Positions 27,253 through 39,150 of a stretch of DNA of 64,000 nucleotides are shown in pieces (position 1 is the first letter of the stretch; the number at the start of each line of letters is the position of its first letter). Under the pieces are notes generated by a model. The model saw nothing but the letters and a program-made list of their open reading frames with translations, did not search any database and was not told the DNA's origin. Source of the stretch: Gordionus sp. m RMFG-2023 (lineage: Eukaryota; Nematomorpha; Gordioida; Chordodea; Parachordodidae); the NCBI RefSeq assembly GCF_954871325.1, contig NC_088778.1:32810730-32874729 (forward strand), written 5' to 3'. The position numbers were made by a program, and so were the translations under genes.

Positions 27253-27693
27253 ATTGTTGTTAAACGGCTTGATTTGCTGATTTTTAAAAAACGGCTAACT
27301 CAAAATTATAGCCAGCAACAGATGTTCAATCCCATGTGCCATCTAAGAGCAAAAATCTTTAGGCTTGCATCATAATATATTTTTTTCTGGGAAAAAAAAA
27401 TTATAACGAGTTAGCCGTTTTTGGGGGCAAAATATTACTTAGAACCAGAGTTGTTAAAAGATAATTTTTAAATGGTTCTAGATACAGCTACAGATACATC
27501 GTCTAAAATAATATCTAGATACAGATATTTTAATAAAAAATCTATCTAGATACAGATACAGATACCACATTTTTATATCTAGATACAGGCTCTAGATACT
27601 TGTATCTAGATCCTTTAACAACTCTGCTTAGAACCAAAGGATTTTGAACGTTTTTTTAGTATCAAGCCCAAATTGAGCCGTTTAAACAACACT
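27253..27693. mobile_element. hAT-like MITE, family A, copy 7, split by a family B insertion
   Basis: Left end TTGTTGTTAAACGGCTTG, centre ACAGATGTTCAATCCC and GAGCAAAAATCTTTAGGC, and right end GAGCCGTTTAAACAACACT. Its right arm is interrupted at 27446-27626 by a family B element with its own 8-bp duplication. Confidence 0.75.
27446..27626. mobile_element. hAT-like element, family B, nested, with 8-bp TSD
   Basis: Ends CAGAGTTGTTAAAAGATA and GATCCTTTAACAACTCTG; length 181 bp. It is flanked by a perfect duplication CTTAGAAC (27438-27445 and 27627-27634). The interior is made of TCTAGATACAGATAC repeats. No coding capacity. Confidence 0.9.
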
Positions 27694-27984
27694 AATTATC
27701 ACTACCTTTATTTTTCTTAATATTATGATTTATATACATATATGTGAATACGATTTGGACTTGGACGGCCTTGAACATATTTGAATATCTTTTTATTTTC
27801 GCATAATAAAAATTTTTTTTTTTTTAAAAAAAATGAAATTTTCGGGAATCTTATTTTTAATTCGTTCATTAAAAAAATTATTTTTTTTTGTTAGCAAATT
27901 TGTATCGTACATAAAAATAAAAATAAAAAATAAAAATTAATTGGATATTGAAATTAAATATTTTTTTTAAAAAAAAAATGGCAT

Positions 27985-28075
27985 GTTCTGGAAGTGGCCT
28001 CATGAAAAATATGCGGGAGATCTTTAGCCTTTTCTGGAGGACGATTTAGCCTATCATCTTCTATACACATGAAAA
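27985..28075 (+). repeat. Dispersed repeat, family G, copy 1
   Basis: CTGGAAGTGGCCTCATG, AATATGCGGGAGATC and GCCTATCATCTTCTA match, in inverse orientation, 40505-40606. A related block lies at 40745-40845. Confidence 0.55.
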
Positions 28076-28079
28076 ACAT

Positions 28080-29400
28080 GATATTAGTGTACAATAATGA
28101 TTCTAAGGGTAATAAGATTCAAGGAACCCATAAATAACAATTTTAGCACTGGAACCAATCTTTATATCCACTTTTTTTTGCTTGTGTAGTAGAGGTTTTC
28201 CAGATTTGTGGCTTCGTCTCTGCCTATCTTTTTATGTGCGTTAGAATTGACTGTATTATATCATTTCTAGTTGGGGTCTATTTGAAAGTTATAGAATGGG
28301 AGATAATATCCTCTGGACTAAGACCAATTCCATTTGAGAAGATGAACTTGGAATTAAACTATAACTACCTATGGTGGCACAATGATCTCAGGTAAAATTT
28401 GGTGAATCCCATTAGGGTCTTCATTTGTTGAAATATAGAATATTTAAGTTTTTTTTTCGTATATGAAAGTATTCAGTGGGACCAAATAACCCGTGGATTG
28501 AAAACATTTCTGGATATTTAAAGCTTGAAGAGATTTTGGAAGAATCTCCTTAACCGCGCCGGAGATACCGAAAATTGTAAAATTAATCCCTAGATGCGTT
28601 TCTTATTCTTTATTATTTTTTAAAGAGATTAGAATACACCGGGTGAGGAATGGTCATTAAAACTATGCCACTGCAGGAGTACACCTCAATCGGCATAACT
28701 CTTGGTACAAAATTTTAAACATCAAGCAACGTAACGCTAGTTTAGAACTTTCTATTGGCACCTTATAAAATCGTAGAAGGTTTGCGACATATATAATTTT
28801 ATTTTATATATATTAAAATATTGTAATTCCAGCTTTGTCTATTATATCATTATAAAAAAAATTTTTGATGATATTAATATATTCAAAAAAAATGGTTAAA
28901 ATTCCATATAATATACGTATTGCAACTTAAAAAACCATACAAAATATTTGGCTGACATATTCATGGTTTCTTGATTGAGGTAATTAGTTATGAAAATTCC
29001 AGAAAATCCACATTTTTTCATACAAATGGGAGGAGCCGCCTTTAATAAGAATTATAAAAATGTATTATATTAAACTCTTTAATTGTTTTTCTGTATTAGT
29101 AAAAAAAGCCTTAGATACTTTAAAATTGTAACTAAAAAAAAATATCTAATACAAAAAGTATCTGTCGATATATTGATTTTAAGGTTTTTTTTTCAGGTAG
29201 CCTCATATTTTTAATACTTAAATTATGCTTTACCAAAAATATTACCAATTTAAAGATAACCTCATTTGGAGATCCATTTAAATTTTATGATTTTAAAAAA
29301 GAAATATAATATTTAAAATAAATAATATTTTTTATTAAATGTGTATGTTTTTAAAATATATTTTTCTAAGAGTCAAAAAAAGGAAATATTATAGTATATA
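28080..29400. other. 3' flank of serpin A and unassigned AT-rich DNA
   Basis: From about 28960 this matches the flank downstream of serpin C (from about 42890), for example CATGGTTTCTTGATTG against CAGGGTTTCTTAACATTG. It is part of the duplicated serpin unit. No gene is recognised in 28080-28950. Confidence 0.5.
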
Positions 29401-29413
29401 AGTAAATTTTTAC

Positions 29414-29419
29414 TTTATT
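29414..29419 (-). terminator. Poly(A) signal of serpin A
   Basis: AATAAA on minus, about 107 nt past the last codon. The surrounding TCAATAATAAAGTAAAAATT context is shared with serpin C. Confidence 0.5.
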
Positions 29420-29913
29420 ATTGACAAAAGTGCATATATAAATTTATATTTAAAAAAGTAAAACTTTCTTGTTTGACAAAATAAGCTAGAAGTTAAATAA
29501 ATTTAATAGATTAGTTTTTGGCGAGCTATTCCATCCACCATTGAACTTTTATATAAGTTCCGATAAACAAGATATAACCATTTGTAAGATCTTTTATAAA
29601 ATAGAGGAAGGGTCTGTCTGCGGTAGTTTCAGTAATAGGTAAAGATAAAGTTTCCGCAACCACAGCAGGGAGCTGCTGCCTCTGTCCCTTTTTCGTTAAC
29701 TTCAATAACCGCCTTGTGAAATATTTCGCTAATGCACAATCTGGAAGATTTGTCGGATCCTGCTAAGCCGGAAAAATCTGCAGATCCTCTAATAATCATA
29801 CAATATATAAATTGAAATAACTAGGAAAAAAAAGGTGTATTGTATTTAGTACAGTCAATTATTATCAAATTAAATCTTATATTTTAATTTTCTTTATCAA
29901 ATAAATATTAAAT

Positions 29914-30212
29914 TATTTCATCTAAGTATTTCATCTAAGTATTTCATCTAAGTATTTCATCTAAGTATTTCATCTAAGTATTTCATCTAAGTATTTCATC
30001 TAAGTATTTCATCTAAGTATTTCATCTAAGTATTTCATCTAAGTATTTCATCTAAGTATTTCATCTAAGTATTTCATCTAAGTATTTCATCTAAGTATTT
30101 CATCTAAGTATTTCATCTAAGTATTTCATCTAAGTATTTCATCTAAGTATTTCATCTAAGTATTTCATCTAAGTATTTCATCTAAGTATTTCATCTAAGT
30201 ATTTCATCTAAG
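29914..30212. repeat. 23 x 13-bp minisatellite in intron 2 of serpin A
   Basis: Unit TATTTCATCTAAG, 23 essentially identical copies in exactly 299 bp. The orthologous intron position in serpins B (about 37472-37495) and C (about 44120-44140) has only one clear copy plus a degenerate second. Confidence 0.95.
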
Positions 30213-30984
30213 TATTTCTATTAAATAATTGGAAAGTAGTATTAGAAGATTGAAATGTTTGCTATATTTACTCGAATATATTTCTAAGATCAAGATTTTT
30301 TTTTAGCGTCTCTGAAAGAGTGACATCGAAGTTTGTTTTAAATACTGGCAAAGTAATATCTACCAAATTTCCTTTGCCGTTTTTATTAGTGTAGATAAGG
30401 ATTCAAAGGATAGCACTTTGATCAAATTTGACAATCATTTTTGTTCGGGGAGCACAAAGAACATGGCCAAATTGGGATTGGCATATTGAATTCTGACAAT
30501 TTTGATCGTTTGATCTGGAGTGAAACTTGGCTTCTCCTCAATTTTCTTTAGTTGTGTTTCACCGTATTGAGCATTATTAGAACCATACATCATTTTAACC
30601 TTTTCGAGTTCCCCGTCATCTCTCGTGAAAACCTTTACGAAAGTGAGTCTATATAAGCAAATTAGTATATATATTTGTCAAGAAAAGAGTATTATAGTGA
30701 TATTTATAATAGATGGTCATTCAGCCTATTCTTAACAATGAATAATCTTAAATACAATAACACTAACCCGCAATATTAAATACTTAAATAAATTTGATTC
30801 CGTAAACTTCATTAAATATACTATGTAAAATTTTATTTAACACATTTGTGTTCACAGTCGAACTGTTACCCTTTTATTTTAGCAATAAATCTGTCAATTC
30901 TAAGATATAATTCAATACAGTTTTAAAGACTGTGAGAGAAATAAATTCTTAACAAAATTCCAACTATCCAACATATTAACTATT

Positions 30985-31660
30985 AATTTACCTGATAACA
31001 TCTTTAACTTAGTTAGGGCCATATCGACAGATGAGGAGTTTGAATCTCCAGATGTTTTGCTGAAAAGGCTAAAATTATTTTATAAAAGTAATGATATAAA
31101 TATTATAAATAAAAATATTGATAAACATAATAATTAATACTTATAAATTAAAGGAAATTTTTGTTGACATAATATCGTTTGAAATAATTTTAGTATCTAA
31201 TGATAAAAATGATGAAAATATAAATATACCCATAAGATAACATGGTGAAATTTTAAAAGAGTATTATGACTGTAAAAATAATGATATAAATCTTAATATT
31301 GAAAAAATCAGTGAAAATAAAATAGATGAAATTCCCATACACAAAATTTAAAAAAAATAGAATCCAAATCATTAAAGCTTGACACTTACAAATATAAAAA
31401 AATCAAGAGAATAGACAATACAAATAAACATTTGCCTTGTATAATTAATGATAAAGTGGACGAATTTCCCAAATTTAAAATTTTAAAAACAATGAAATCT
31501 AAATTATGTTTAAAGTACAAAACATATGTAAGTAATAATGACTACTTTAAAACATTATTTTTTATTGAAGATAAAAGAAAACAGTAATTTTGAGTTATTA
31601 TTTGCTTTAAAGAATAAGGGAAAAAGTTTAAATCTCTGAAGAGAGAGATTTTATTAAAAA
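30985..31660 (+). other. Decayed coding-like segment in intron 1 of serpin A
   Basis: Short plus-strand open pieces have protein-like composition, such as LVRAISTDEEFESPDVLLKR (about 31013-31072), DEIPIHKI, and a K-rich piece with DKVDEFPKFKILKTMKSKL (about 31452-31508). They are rich in K, N, D and I. No family is recognised; it may be a decayed gene copy or mobile element. The matching introns of serpins B and C lack it. Confidence 0.35.
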
Positions 31661-32005
31661 ATACATATAATATAAAAAATGTTAAGGTTGGCAGGGAATT
31701 AGACAAGATTTAACAAATTTTTTATTTAATAAATATATATTATATATAAAATATTTTACACTAAAAATACAATAAATTTATTCTTTATATATAAAAAAAA
31801 TCTATTAAAAAATTTAAATGAAACTATTAAGTGAAGTTAATATAAATTGTGTTAATTAAATGAATGCGACATATAAAAATTTGCGCTATATAACAACCAG
31901 TATAATAAAATAATTATCCATGGTTAACATAAATATAAAGTTTTTATTGGTTTTATCGATAATATTTTAAAAAAATGGCTTTCAATAAAGATGAGATGAC
32001 TTGAA

Positions 32006-32158
32006 TAGTGTTGTTAAACGGCTAACTCAATATTTTAGCTAGAAAATATGCTCTAAGCCTCGAGGTTTCGTTTATAGACGTTCAAATCTTTGTGTCACCT
32101 ATGAGCCAATATTTTTCCTAATAATGTATTGAGTTAGCCTGAGCCGTTTATTAACACT
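32006..32158. mobile_element. hAT-like palindromic MITE, family A, copy 8
   Basis: TAGTGTTGTTAAACGGCTAA at the left and GAGCCGTTTATTAACACT at the right. It lies in intron 1 of serpin A and is absent from the same intron in B and C. Confidence 0.75.
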
Positions 32159-33227
32159 AGATGTGAGTTCTATCAAAATTTACTCCATAAGTTAATCTAA
32201 CAAAATGATAGAGTTTGCAATAATTCAGTGATAGAAAAACAAGTTTGAGCCGATCAATTGCTATTACAATATTTGAGTCAAATTAAATTTGAAATCTTGA
32301 TGTTTTATTTTTAAAAAAAAAGTACAATCTTTTTTTCATATTGGAAAGTTCTTTGTTCAAACTTTGAATATGCATTACTATTCATCTGATGAAATTTGCA
32401 GAAAACTTTGATAATTTATACGTCACAATCTGTAAAAAAAAAATTTTGAATTATTTTTTAGGAATTGATTGATTTATTGCCAAACAAAAAGGACAGTATT
32501 AATTTGGAACATAAGTTTATAGAACTCACTCTGGTTTAAAAGGAATTCCCCAATTACTATTAAAGTAGATAGTATCCACCAAGACAACTTTGGTGTCTGA
32601 ATTAAGAGACCTGGCAGGTAATAAGTCTTTGATTAAACCTTTAGTGAACTTTGAAACATCAGAATTGATTATCACAATCGCCGCATCAGCTTGAGATAGA
32701 CAAGTAATTTAGAGTTTACACACGCATCTCATAATATTTAGACAATTTTTGAACAAGTATTGGATCATCTTTAAATTTTTCACTCGGGTAGAGTCCGTTA
32801 GATATCGCTATGGTTACGTTTTGGTAGCTTTTCAGAGTTTGAGTAACTTTTTACAACGGAATCTAGAGTTTTAGCAGTTATTCCTGAGGATCCCTGAAGT
32901 ATGTCTCCATAATGTAGAAGAGTGTTAAACAGCTCCGTAAACGTTTGGCCTCAAACCTCCAACAGTAAAAGTGTCAATGAACGACCAATGTTAAAAGGCG
33001 AAAATATCACATTCGTTTGATTCGTTATCGGAATATCATTTATATGGCCAGCATTTTTGTCTTGCAGAGATTTTAGCAATTGAAAAGTAAATTTTTGGTT
33101 AACCTCTCCTAGCTTTGTTGTTTCCAAAGTACTATCTACAGCGGGAATAGAGGTGTAAAGTAGGTACACCTTAAGGACAACAAAGAATGCTATTAACATA
33201 ATTTCTCAAAAAAGTTTTTATACTGTT

Positions 33228-33325
33228 TGAATATATCATGAAACTTGTGGTATCTCAAAATTGATTCGTATTCTGTTGATCTCAGACTTGGAAAATCTAT
33301 TTGTGAAACGCAAAAATTATTTTTA
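33228..33325 (-). promoter_or_regulatory. Serpin A core promoter block
   Basis: On minus, GAGATACCACAAGTTTCATG is followed by ATATATTC about 31 nt before the start codon. Upstream is GATCTCAG then ACTTGGAAAATC-type sequence in inverse. The same order stands before serpins B (39151-39260) and C (46441-46565). Confidence 0.55.
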
Positions 33326-33329
33326 AATA

Positions 33330-33690
33330 AAATGGATTAACATTTTAATTAACAAAATTCTTAACCGGTTTTTATAAAAATATGCTTGTTTTTTTTTTGT
33401 TAAATTTTATTAAAATTTATTATATGCATGATATCCCTCAAAAATTATAATATTATCTTGATGAGACATTCATATACTCAAACATCGCTAAACATGTTTA
33501 TCGGTTAAATAATCTCTTATATTATATCTGGAAGATCTTAAAATAATTTTTGAAGGCTTTTAAGGTCGATGATTATAATATTTTATTTTATTTTTTTAAT
33601 AGTTAAATAAAACATAGTGTTCAAGTCGATTACTTTTCAATCACTTTTCTGAGAAAGCATTTCTTAGCAATCCTATAAGTTTTAAAAACT
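33330..33690. other. Upstream flank of serpin A
   Basis: AT-rich DNA with patchy similarity to the equivalent flanks of serpins B and C. Nothing else was identified. Confidence 0.35.
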
Positions 33691-33699
33691 AGGATCCCT

Positions 33700-33880
33700 A
33701 CCCTGTCCAGCAATATAATTACTGCTTAATCAGCATTGCCAATATAGGAAGAGAAGAGTATACCAAACTTATTTTTTCTTAAATCAATTGTTCTGTTGAT
33801 AATACAGAACCATTCGGAAGTACATAGCCTGCAAGTTAAATGAAACACAAAACCAAAAAATTCACTCACGCAACACGGGA
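33700..33880 (-). pseudogene. Decayed duplicate of the upstream segment at 39690-39890
   Basis: Minus-strand blocks GGTTCTGTATTATCAACAG and AATAAGTTTGGTATACTCTTC match the segment upstream of serpin B. The reading AMYF..VLYYQQ is kept, but the frame then ends. It lies about 500-680 bp 5' of serpin A, as in B. Confidence 0.45.
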
Positions 33881-34104
33881 AGATGATAAATAAATTGGAA
33901 AATTTCCTTTAATATATTTCATATCTAGTTAGAAATAATGTTGCGTGCATGCATATTATTTAAGAAGAAATCGCGTCATTTGGGGAATACATGAAGGGGC
34001 TCAGGCTCCCTCAAAAATTTGAATAGTCCCCTGAACGAAAGAATTTTGATAGTCCTCTGAACTATTTTTTATTGTATATAGTTTTGAATTATTTTTAAAA
34101 AATT

Positions 34105-35090
34105 AATAAGACTATATAAATTTTTTTATTAAATGAGTACTATTTTAATTATTAGATTAATAGTATAAATTATATTTTCACTATGTTAACAATTGCAATC
34201 AAATTCTGTGTTATCTATGGAATATCAACATCACTCGTAGTTATAATAAGTTTATATCTTTTATATGTATATTATCATTTTAGAATTATACATTCTATTT
34301 CATATTATAGAATTATTAGTTTTTAAAATTGAAAAATTAAATAGATATTAAATATGATATATCATATGACAAATAAAAAGTATTTATAAAAGTAAAAATA
34401 ATGTCTAAATATCAATCAAGCATTATTCTTATTATTTTTAAAAAATGAATAAGACTATATTAATTTTTATTAAATGAGTACTATTTTAATTATTAGATTA
34501 ATAGTATAAATTATATTTTCACTATGTTATCAATTGCAATCAAATTCTGTTTTAAATATGGAATATCAACATCACTCAGAGTTATAATAATTTATATTTT
34601 TATATGTATGTTATTATTTTAGAATTATACATTCTATTTTCATATTATAGAATTATTTTTTGAAATTGGATATTAAATATGATATATCATATGACAAATA
34701 AAAATATTTATAATAAGTAATAATAATGTCTAAATATCAATCAAGCATTAAAAGTAAAGCTTAATTTATTCTTATTATTTTTAAAAAATGAATAAGACTA
34801 TAAATTTTTATTAAATAAGTACTATTTTAATTATTAGATTAATAATATAAATTATATTTATATTAATATCACTCATAGTTATGATAATTTTATATGTATA
34901 TTATCATTGTATATTATCATTTTAGAATTATTCTATTTTCATATTTTAGAACTATTAGTTTTTGAAATTGGATATTGAATAGATAATAAATATGACATGT
35001 TATATAACAAATAAAACATATTTTATGTAACAATAATGACTTAATATCAATCTAGCATTAACAGTGAAGCTTAATTGATTTTTATCATTT
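34105..35090. repeat. Three tandem copies of a 343-bp unit
   Basis: AATAAGACTATA begins at 34105, 34448 and 34791, exactly 343 bp apart each time. Each unit then has GTACTATTTTAATTATTAG, TATGGAATATCAACATCACTC (copies 1 and 2) and ATCAATCAAGCATTA-like blocks. Copy 3 is the most diverged and has internal deletions. Confidence 0.9.
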
Positions 35091-35334
35091 AAATTATTTT
35101 ATATCCCTAATAAGATAAATATAATTATTTATTGACTGGAAATAAAATAAAATCAATTTAATATTGTGATTTGTGTTAGCCTAGTTCTAAATCACTAATC
35201 AACTAGATTACTCATTTTTAGATTTAATTTATTATATCTCTTTCTAAAAAAATTTCTAAGATACAAACCAGTAATCGAAACTACTTTTGGTTATTAAAAC
35301 TCTAAGTATATTTAATGAAGACATCTTTTACTCA

Positions 35335-35650
35335 TTTATTTTTTATTAGATAATGAAGAAAGAAAAGATTGATTTTGATATGAATGCTTTAAAAAATGGA
35401 AATGGAAACAATTTTGATGTTGATAATATTTTAGACAAAGAAGAAAGAGCAATGAAAGGGTTGAAGTAAGTATTATAATTAAAACATCTTTAACTCATTT
35501 AATTTTATATTTATTAGATATAATGAAGAAAGAAGAGATATTGATGTTGAGGATGAAAGCTTTAAATAATGGGAAATAGAAGTAATATTAATATAGATGA
35601 TATTTTAGACAAATGAAGATGAGGCGATGAAAAAGTTATTGAAGAAAGTA
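35335..35650 (+). other. Tandemly duplicated exon-like unit
   Basis: Two copies begin with a splice-acceptor-like TTTATTAG followed by ATAATGAAGAAAGAA. Copy 1 (about 35350-35466) stays open through MKKEKIDFDMNALKNGNGN and DVDNILDKEERAMKGLK, and ends at a donor-like GAAGTAAGTA. Copy 2 (from about 35517) has a changed frame and a stop. The encoded peptide is acidic and Asn-rich, and no family is recognised. It may be a fragment of an unknown gene or chance low-complexity sequence. Confidence 0.3.
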
Positions 35651-35659
35651 TACATTTAA

Positions 35660-36935
35660 AATACAGTTTTTCAATTTCAAACTATGCTAAAAGATATAAT
35701 AAATGAAAAGTAATTGTAGTTCTGAGACAAATAAATATTGAAACCAAAAATGATAAGAGAAAGAAAATAGGTGATACTATTTTTTTTATATCAGACAATT
35801 TATTTTTAATATAATAAAAATATATATGTGAGGTTCAATCTGAAGATATCTCCTATGGTATTAAATTTTCTAATGTAATGAAAAATTGAATTAAATATAG
35901 GTTTGGATTCTGATGAAAATGCTATAGCCTTATTATCGGTAGCAACAATTCATATAATAAAGGTATAAAGGATAAATCACAAATTATTTAATGCTCTTTC
36001 TTTGATATTATAAATTATAATATATATATTCTGCAATAGCAAATATTAAATACTGTACTGTAATAAATAGATTAAATATTTTGTATTAAAAAAATATTAT
36101 CATAAGCTTACCAAATGTCTTGTATTGTTTTAATTATCATTTTATATGCTAGTTATTAGAATGTATAAATAATAAATGACAAAATATGAAATTTTGAATA
36201 TTAGTTCAGAGCTAGTAAATTTCATTTTAAGATGTAAAATATCTTTTATATAAAAAGCCCGATAATATTTTTTTAGTCGAACCCCCCTGGGATTGTAAAG
36301 GCTAGTGACGCCTCGGAATCACCTCTCAATCACGTAATATTTATAATAAATGCTTGTAGATAGAACATACTTTGATTTGTAAAACTTTTATAATCTATAT
36401 AATTACTATTTTTCAAAATAATCTAATTACTTCAAATATATTGTAATAAGGTTTTAATTAAATGTAAGAAGGCAGTTACAGAAGATAAATATGGTTATAC
36501 TAAGCCGTACAATTTAGAATTTTAATTTTAAAAAAATCTGTAATCTATATCATAGATATTTAAGTTCTTTCCTATTATATATATAAATATTTTAAAATAT
36601 TATATATTTCTAAGAAAATTTTGTTCCTATACAGCTTTTACAAATTTGCTATTATATTGATTATGTTGTGGGTTATATATATCCATTAGTGATCTAGAAA
36701 AATCTAGACTTTGAGCAAATTTTTAAAATGTCTTTTTCAATTTTGAAAGATGATATTTCTTGAATCACATTTAAAAAATGGAGAGAGCGAATATTTCTGC
36801 CAAAATTTTTTCATACAAATTTACAAAAAACACAAAATTTATTAGTAAAATCATCTAAATATTATTGGCCGAAATTTTGAAAAAGTATCATAAAATAATT
36901 TTAAAATTTATAAATTAGTTGAAAACATGGAAATT
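35660..36935. other. AT-rich non-coding stretch
   Basis: No gene or known repeat was identified. The last part joins the 3' flank of serpin B. Confidence 0.4.
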
Positions 36936-36940
36936 TTTAC

Positions 36941-36946
36941 TTTATT
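36941..36946 (-). terminator. Poly(A) signal of serpin B
   Basis: AATAAA on minus, about 132 nt past the stop codon. The position is comparable in serpins A and C. Confidence 0.55.
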
Positions 36947-37077
36947 TTTTTTGACAAGGTGCATATCTAATTTATATTTTAAAAAAGTAAACGTTCGTTT
37001 TTTGGGGAAATAGGCGAGGTGTTAAAATCAGGCTAAATGAATTAATAGATTATATTTTTGCGAGCTATTTCATTCCA

Positions 37078-39111
37078 TCATTGAACTTTTATATAAGTTC
37101 CGATAAACAAGATATGTCCACTTAGAAGATCTTGTACAAAATAGAGGAATGGTCTATCTGCCGTAAAACTTTCGGTAGAAGGTAAAGAAGATTTATCTCC
37201 TATGACCACCCCAGTGCTAGCTGCTGCCTTAGTTCCCTTTTCGTTAACTTCAATAACCGCCTTGTGAAATATTTCGCTAATGCACAGTCCGAAAGAATTA
37301 TTGTATCCTGTTAAGCCGGAAAAATCTGCCGTTCCTCTAATTATCGTATAATAAATAAATCGAAATAACAATAAATTTTAGATCGTAATAAGAAAAAAAG
37401 TGTATTTTTGTCAATTATCAAACAATTAAATCTTATATTTCTAATTTTCTTTACCGAATAAATATTATATAATTTCATCTAAATATTTGATCTATTATAT
37501 AATTTATAAAGTAGTGTTGGAGATTGAAATGTTTGCTATATTTACTCGAATATATTTCTAAGACCGAGCTTTTTTAGAGTTTCAGGAAGAGTGACATCGA
37601 AGCTTGTTTTAAATATTGGCAAAGTAATGTCTACCAAAGTTTTCTTTGCCGTTTTTATTAGAGAGGTTAAGGATTCAAAGGATAGCACTTTGATCAAATT
37701 TGGCAATCCTTTTTGTTCCGGAAGTACAAAGAACATGGCCAAATTGGGGTTGGCATACTGAATACCGAGAATTTTGATCTTTTGATCTGGAGTGGAACTT
37801 GGCTTGCCTTCAATTTTCTTTAGTTGCGTTTCACCATATTGAGCCTTATTAGTACCAAACATCATTTTTACCTCCTCGCGTTTTCCGTCATCTCTCGTAA
37901 AAGCCTTTACAGAAGTGAGTCTATATAAGCAAATTAATATATTATTTGTTTAGAATAAAACATATTTATAAGTAGATAGTAATTCAGCCTATTATTTTAA
38001 ATACGAATAATTTTAATAACAATAAACTAAATATAAAAATAATTCAATAAAACTTTAACGATTGAGAGACGAATAAGTTATTAACGTTTATTGCAATTTT
38101 TATCAAATTTATATCAAATTTATTTATATCAAATTTATATCAAATTTTTATCAAATTTATATCAAATTTATATCAAATTTTTATCAAATTTATATCAAAT
38201 TTATATCAAATTTATATCAATATATCAAATTTTTATCAAATTTTTATCAAATTTATATCAAATTTTAAATTTAAATCAAATTTAAATCAAATTATATCAA
38301 ATTTCTAAGCTTTGCAAAATGTTAAAAAAAAATTTGCAATATTTAATAATATTATTGCATTATTTATAACTGATAGATTTATTGTTAAACAAAATGGAAT
38401 TTTTTTTAATTTGAACACAGTGTATAATAGAAGAACTTACTCTGGTTCGAAAGAAATTTTCCAATCACCATTAAAGTGGATAGTATCCACCAATACAACT
38501 TTGGTGCCTGAACTAAGAGACCCAGGGGGTAATAAGTCTTTGATTAAACCTTTACTAAACTCGGAAACATCTGAATTGATTTTCACAATCGCCGCATCAG
38601 CTTGAGATTCGTAATTCAGAGTTTGCACACGCGTCTCATAATATTTAGACAATTTTTGAACGAATATTGGATCAACTTTGAATTTTTCACTCGGGTAGAG
38701 TCCGTTAGATATCTCTATGGTTACGTTTTGGTAGCTTTTCAGAGTTTGAGTAACTTTTTGAACAACGGAATGTAGAATTTCCTGATTTTTAGCAGTCATT
38801 CCAGATGATCCCTGAAGTATGTCTCCATAATGTAGAGTGTTAAACAGCTCCGTAAACGTTTGGCCTCCAACCGCCAACAGTAAAAGTGTCAGTGAACGAC
38901 CAATGTTAAAAGGAGAAAATATCACATTCGTTTGATTCGTTATCGGAATATCATTTTTGTGGCCAGCAATTTTGTCTTGCAGAGACTTTAGCAATTGAAA
39001 AGTTAATTTTTGGTTAACCTCTCCTAGTTGTGTTGATTCCAAACTATTTACAGCAGGAATTGAGGAGCAAAGTAGGTTCACGTTAAGGACAACAAAGAAT
39101 GCCATTAACAT
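37078..39111 (-). CDS. Serpin B, secreted serine protease inhibitor (intact)
   Basis: Three exons: 38441-39111, 37546-37920 and 37078-37336, total 1305 nt, 434 residues. Both introns are phase 2 with GT-AG ends (donors GTAAGT and GTAAAT; acceptors TATAG and ATTAG). A hydrophobic N-terminus (MLMAFFVVLNVNLLCSSIPA) looks like a signal peptide, so the product is probably secreted. Serpin landmarks: [20 protein letters not shown] (helix B and shutter), VLVDTIHFNGDW (strand 3A region), FTRDDG and VKMMFG, and a C-terminal RPFLYF block ending FIGTYIKVQ. The hinge EKGTKAAASTG is small-residue rich, as in inhibitory serpins. Counting from the hinge Gly, P1 is Lys followed by Ser, which suggests a trypsin-like target; one extra loop residue makes this uncertain by one position. 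NVT and NQT are possible N-glycosylation sites. It is closest to serpin C. Confidence 0.93.
38097..38302. repeat. TATCAAATTT minisatellite in intron 1 of serpin B
   Basis: About 18 imperfect copies of a 10- to 12-bp TATCAAATTT unit. The equivalent introns of A and C lack it. Confidence 0.9.
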
Positions 39112-39150
39112 AATGTCACAAAAAAAAATGGTTTCTTAATAAGGTTTGAT

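Larger units (their letters stand above)
29526..33199 (-). pseudogene. Serpin A pseudogene (three exons, degenerate)
   Basis: A copy of the serpin B/C type. Exon 1 spans 32530-33199, exon 2 30272-30648 and exon 3 29526-29788, with GT-AG borders at the same places as its neighbours. Exon 1 has a stop where B and C have the GGQT glycine (near 32950), a 3-bp insertion near 32922, and deletions in the segments matching QKVTQ and the following EIL region. Exon 2 is 377 instead of 375 nt, with a stop after VLPEQK and a frameshift at the site of ETLVDITL. Exon 3 loses frame just after the hinge residues GTEAAA, and the normal stop after YIKVQ is changed so translation would run on. It therefore cannot encode an inhibitor. 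Homology of signal, shutter motif ([11 protein letters not shown]) and C-terminus to B and C is otherwise high, so decay is fairly recent. Intron 1 (30649-32529) and intron 2 (29789-30271) are both enlarged by inserted or expanded DNA. Confidence 0.9.

Noticed and set aside
38312-38605. Plus-strand ORFs over serpin exons (also 43437-43637, 44366-44572, 50438-50692, 51628-51846 and 59870-60073)
   Set aside because: They lie antisense to real serpin exons and have no features of their own.
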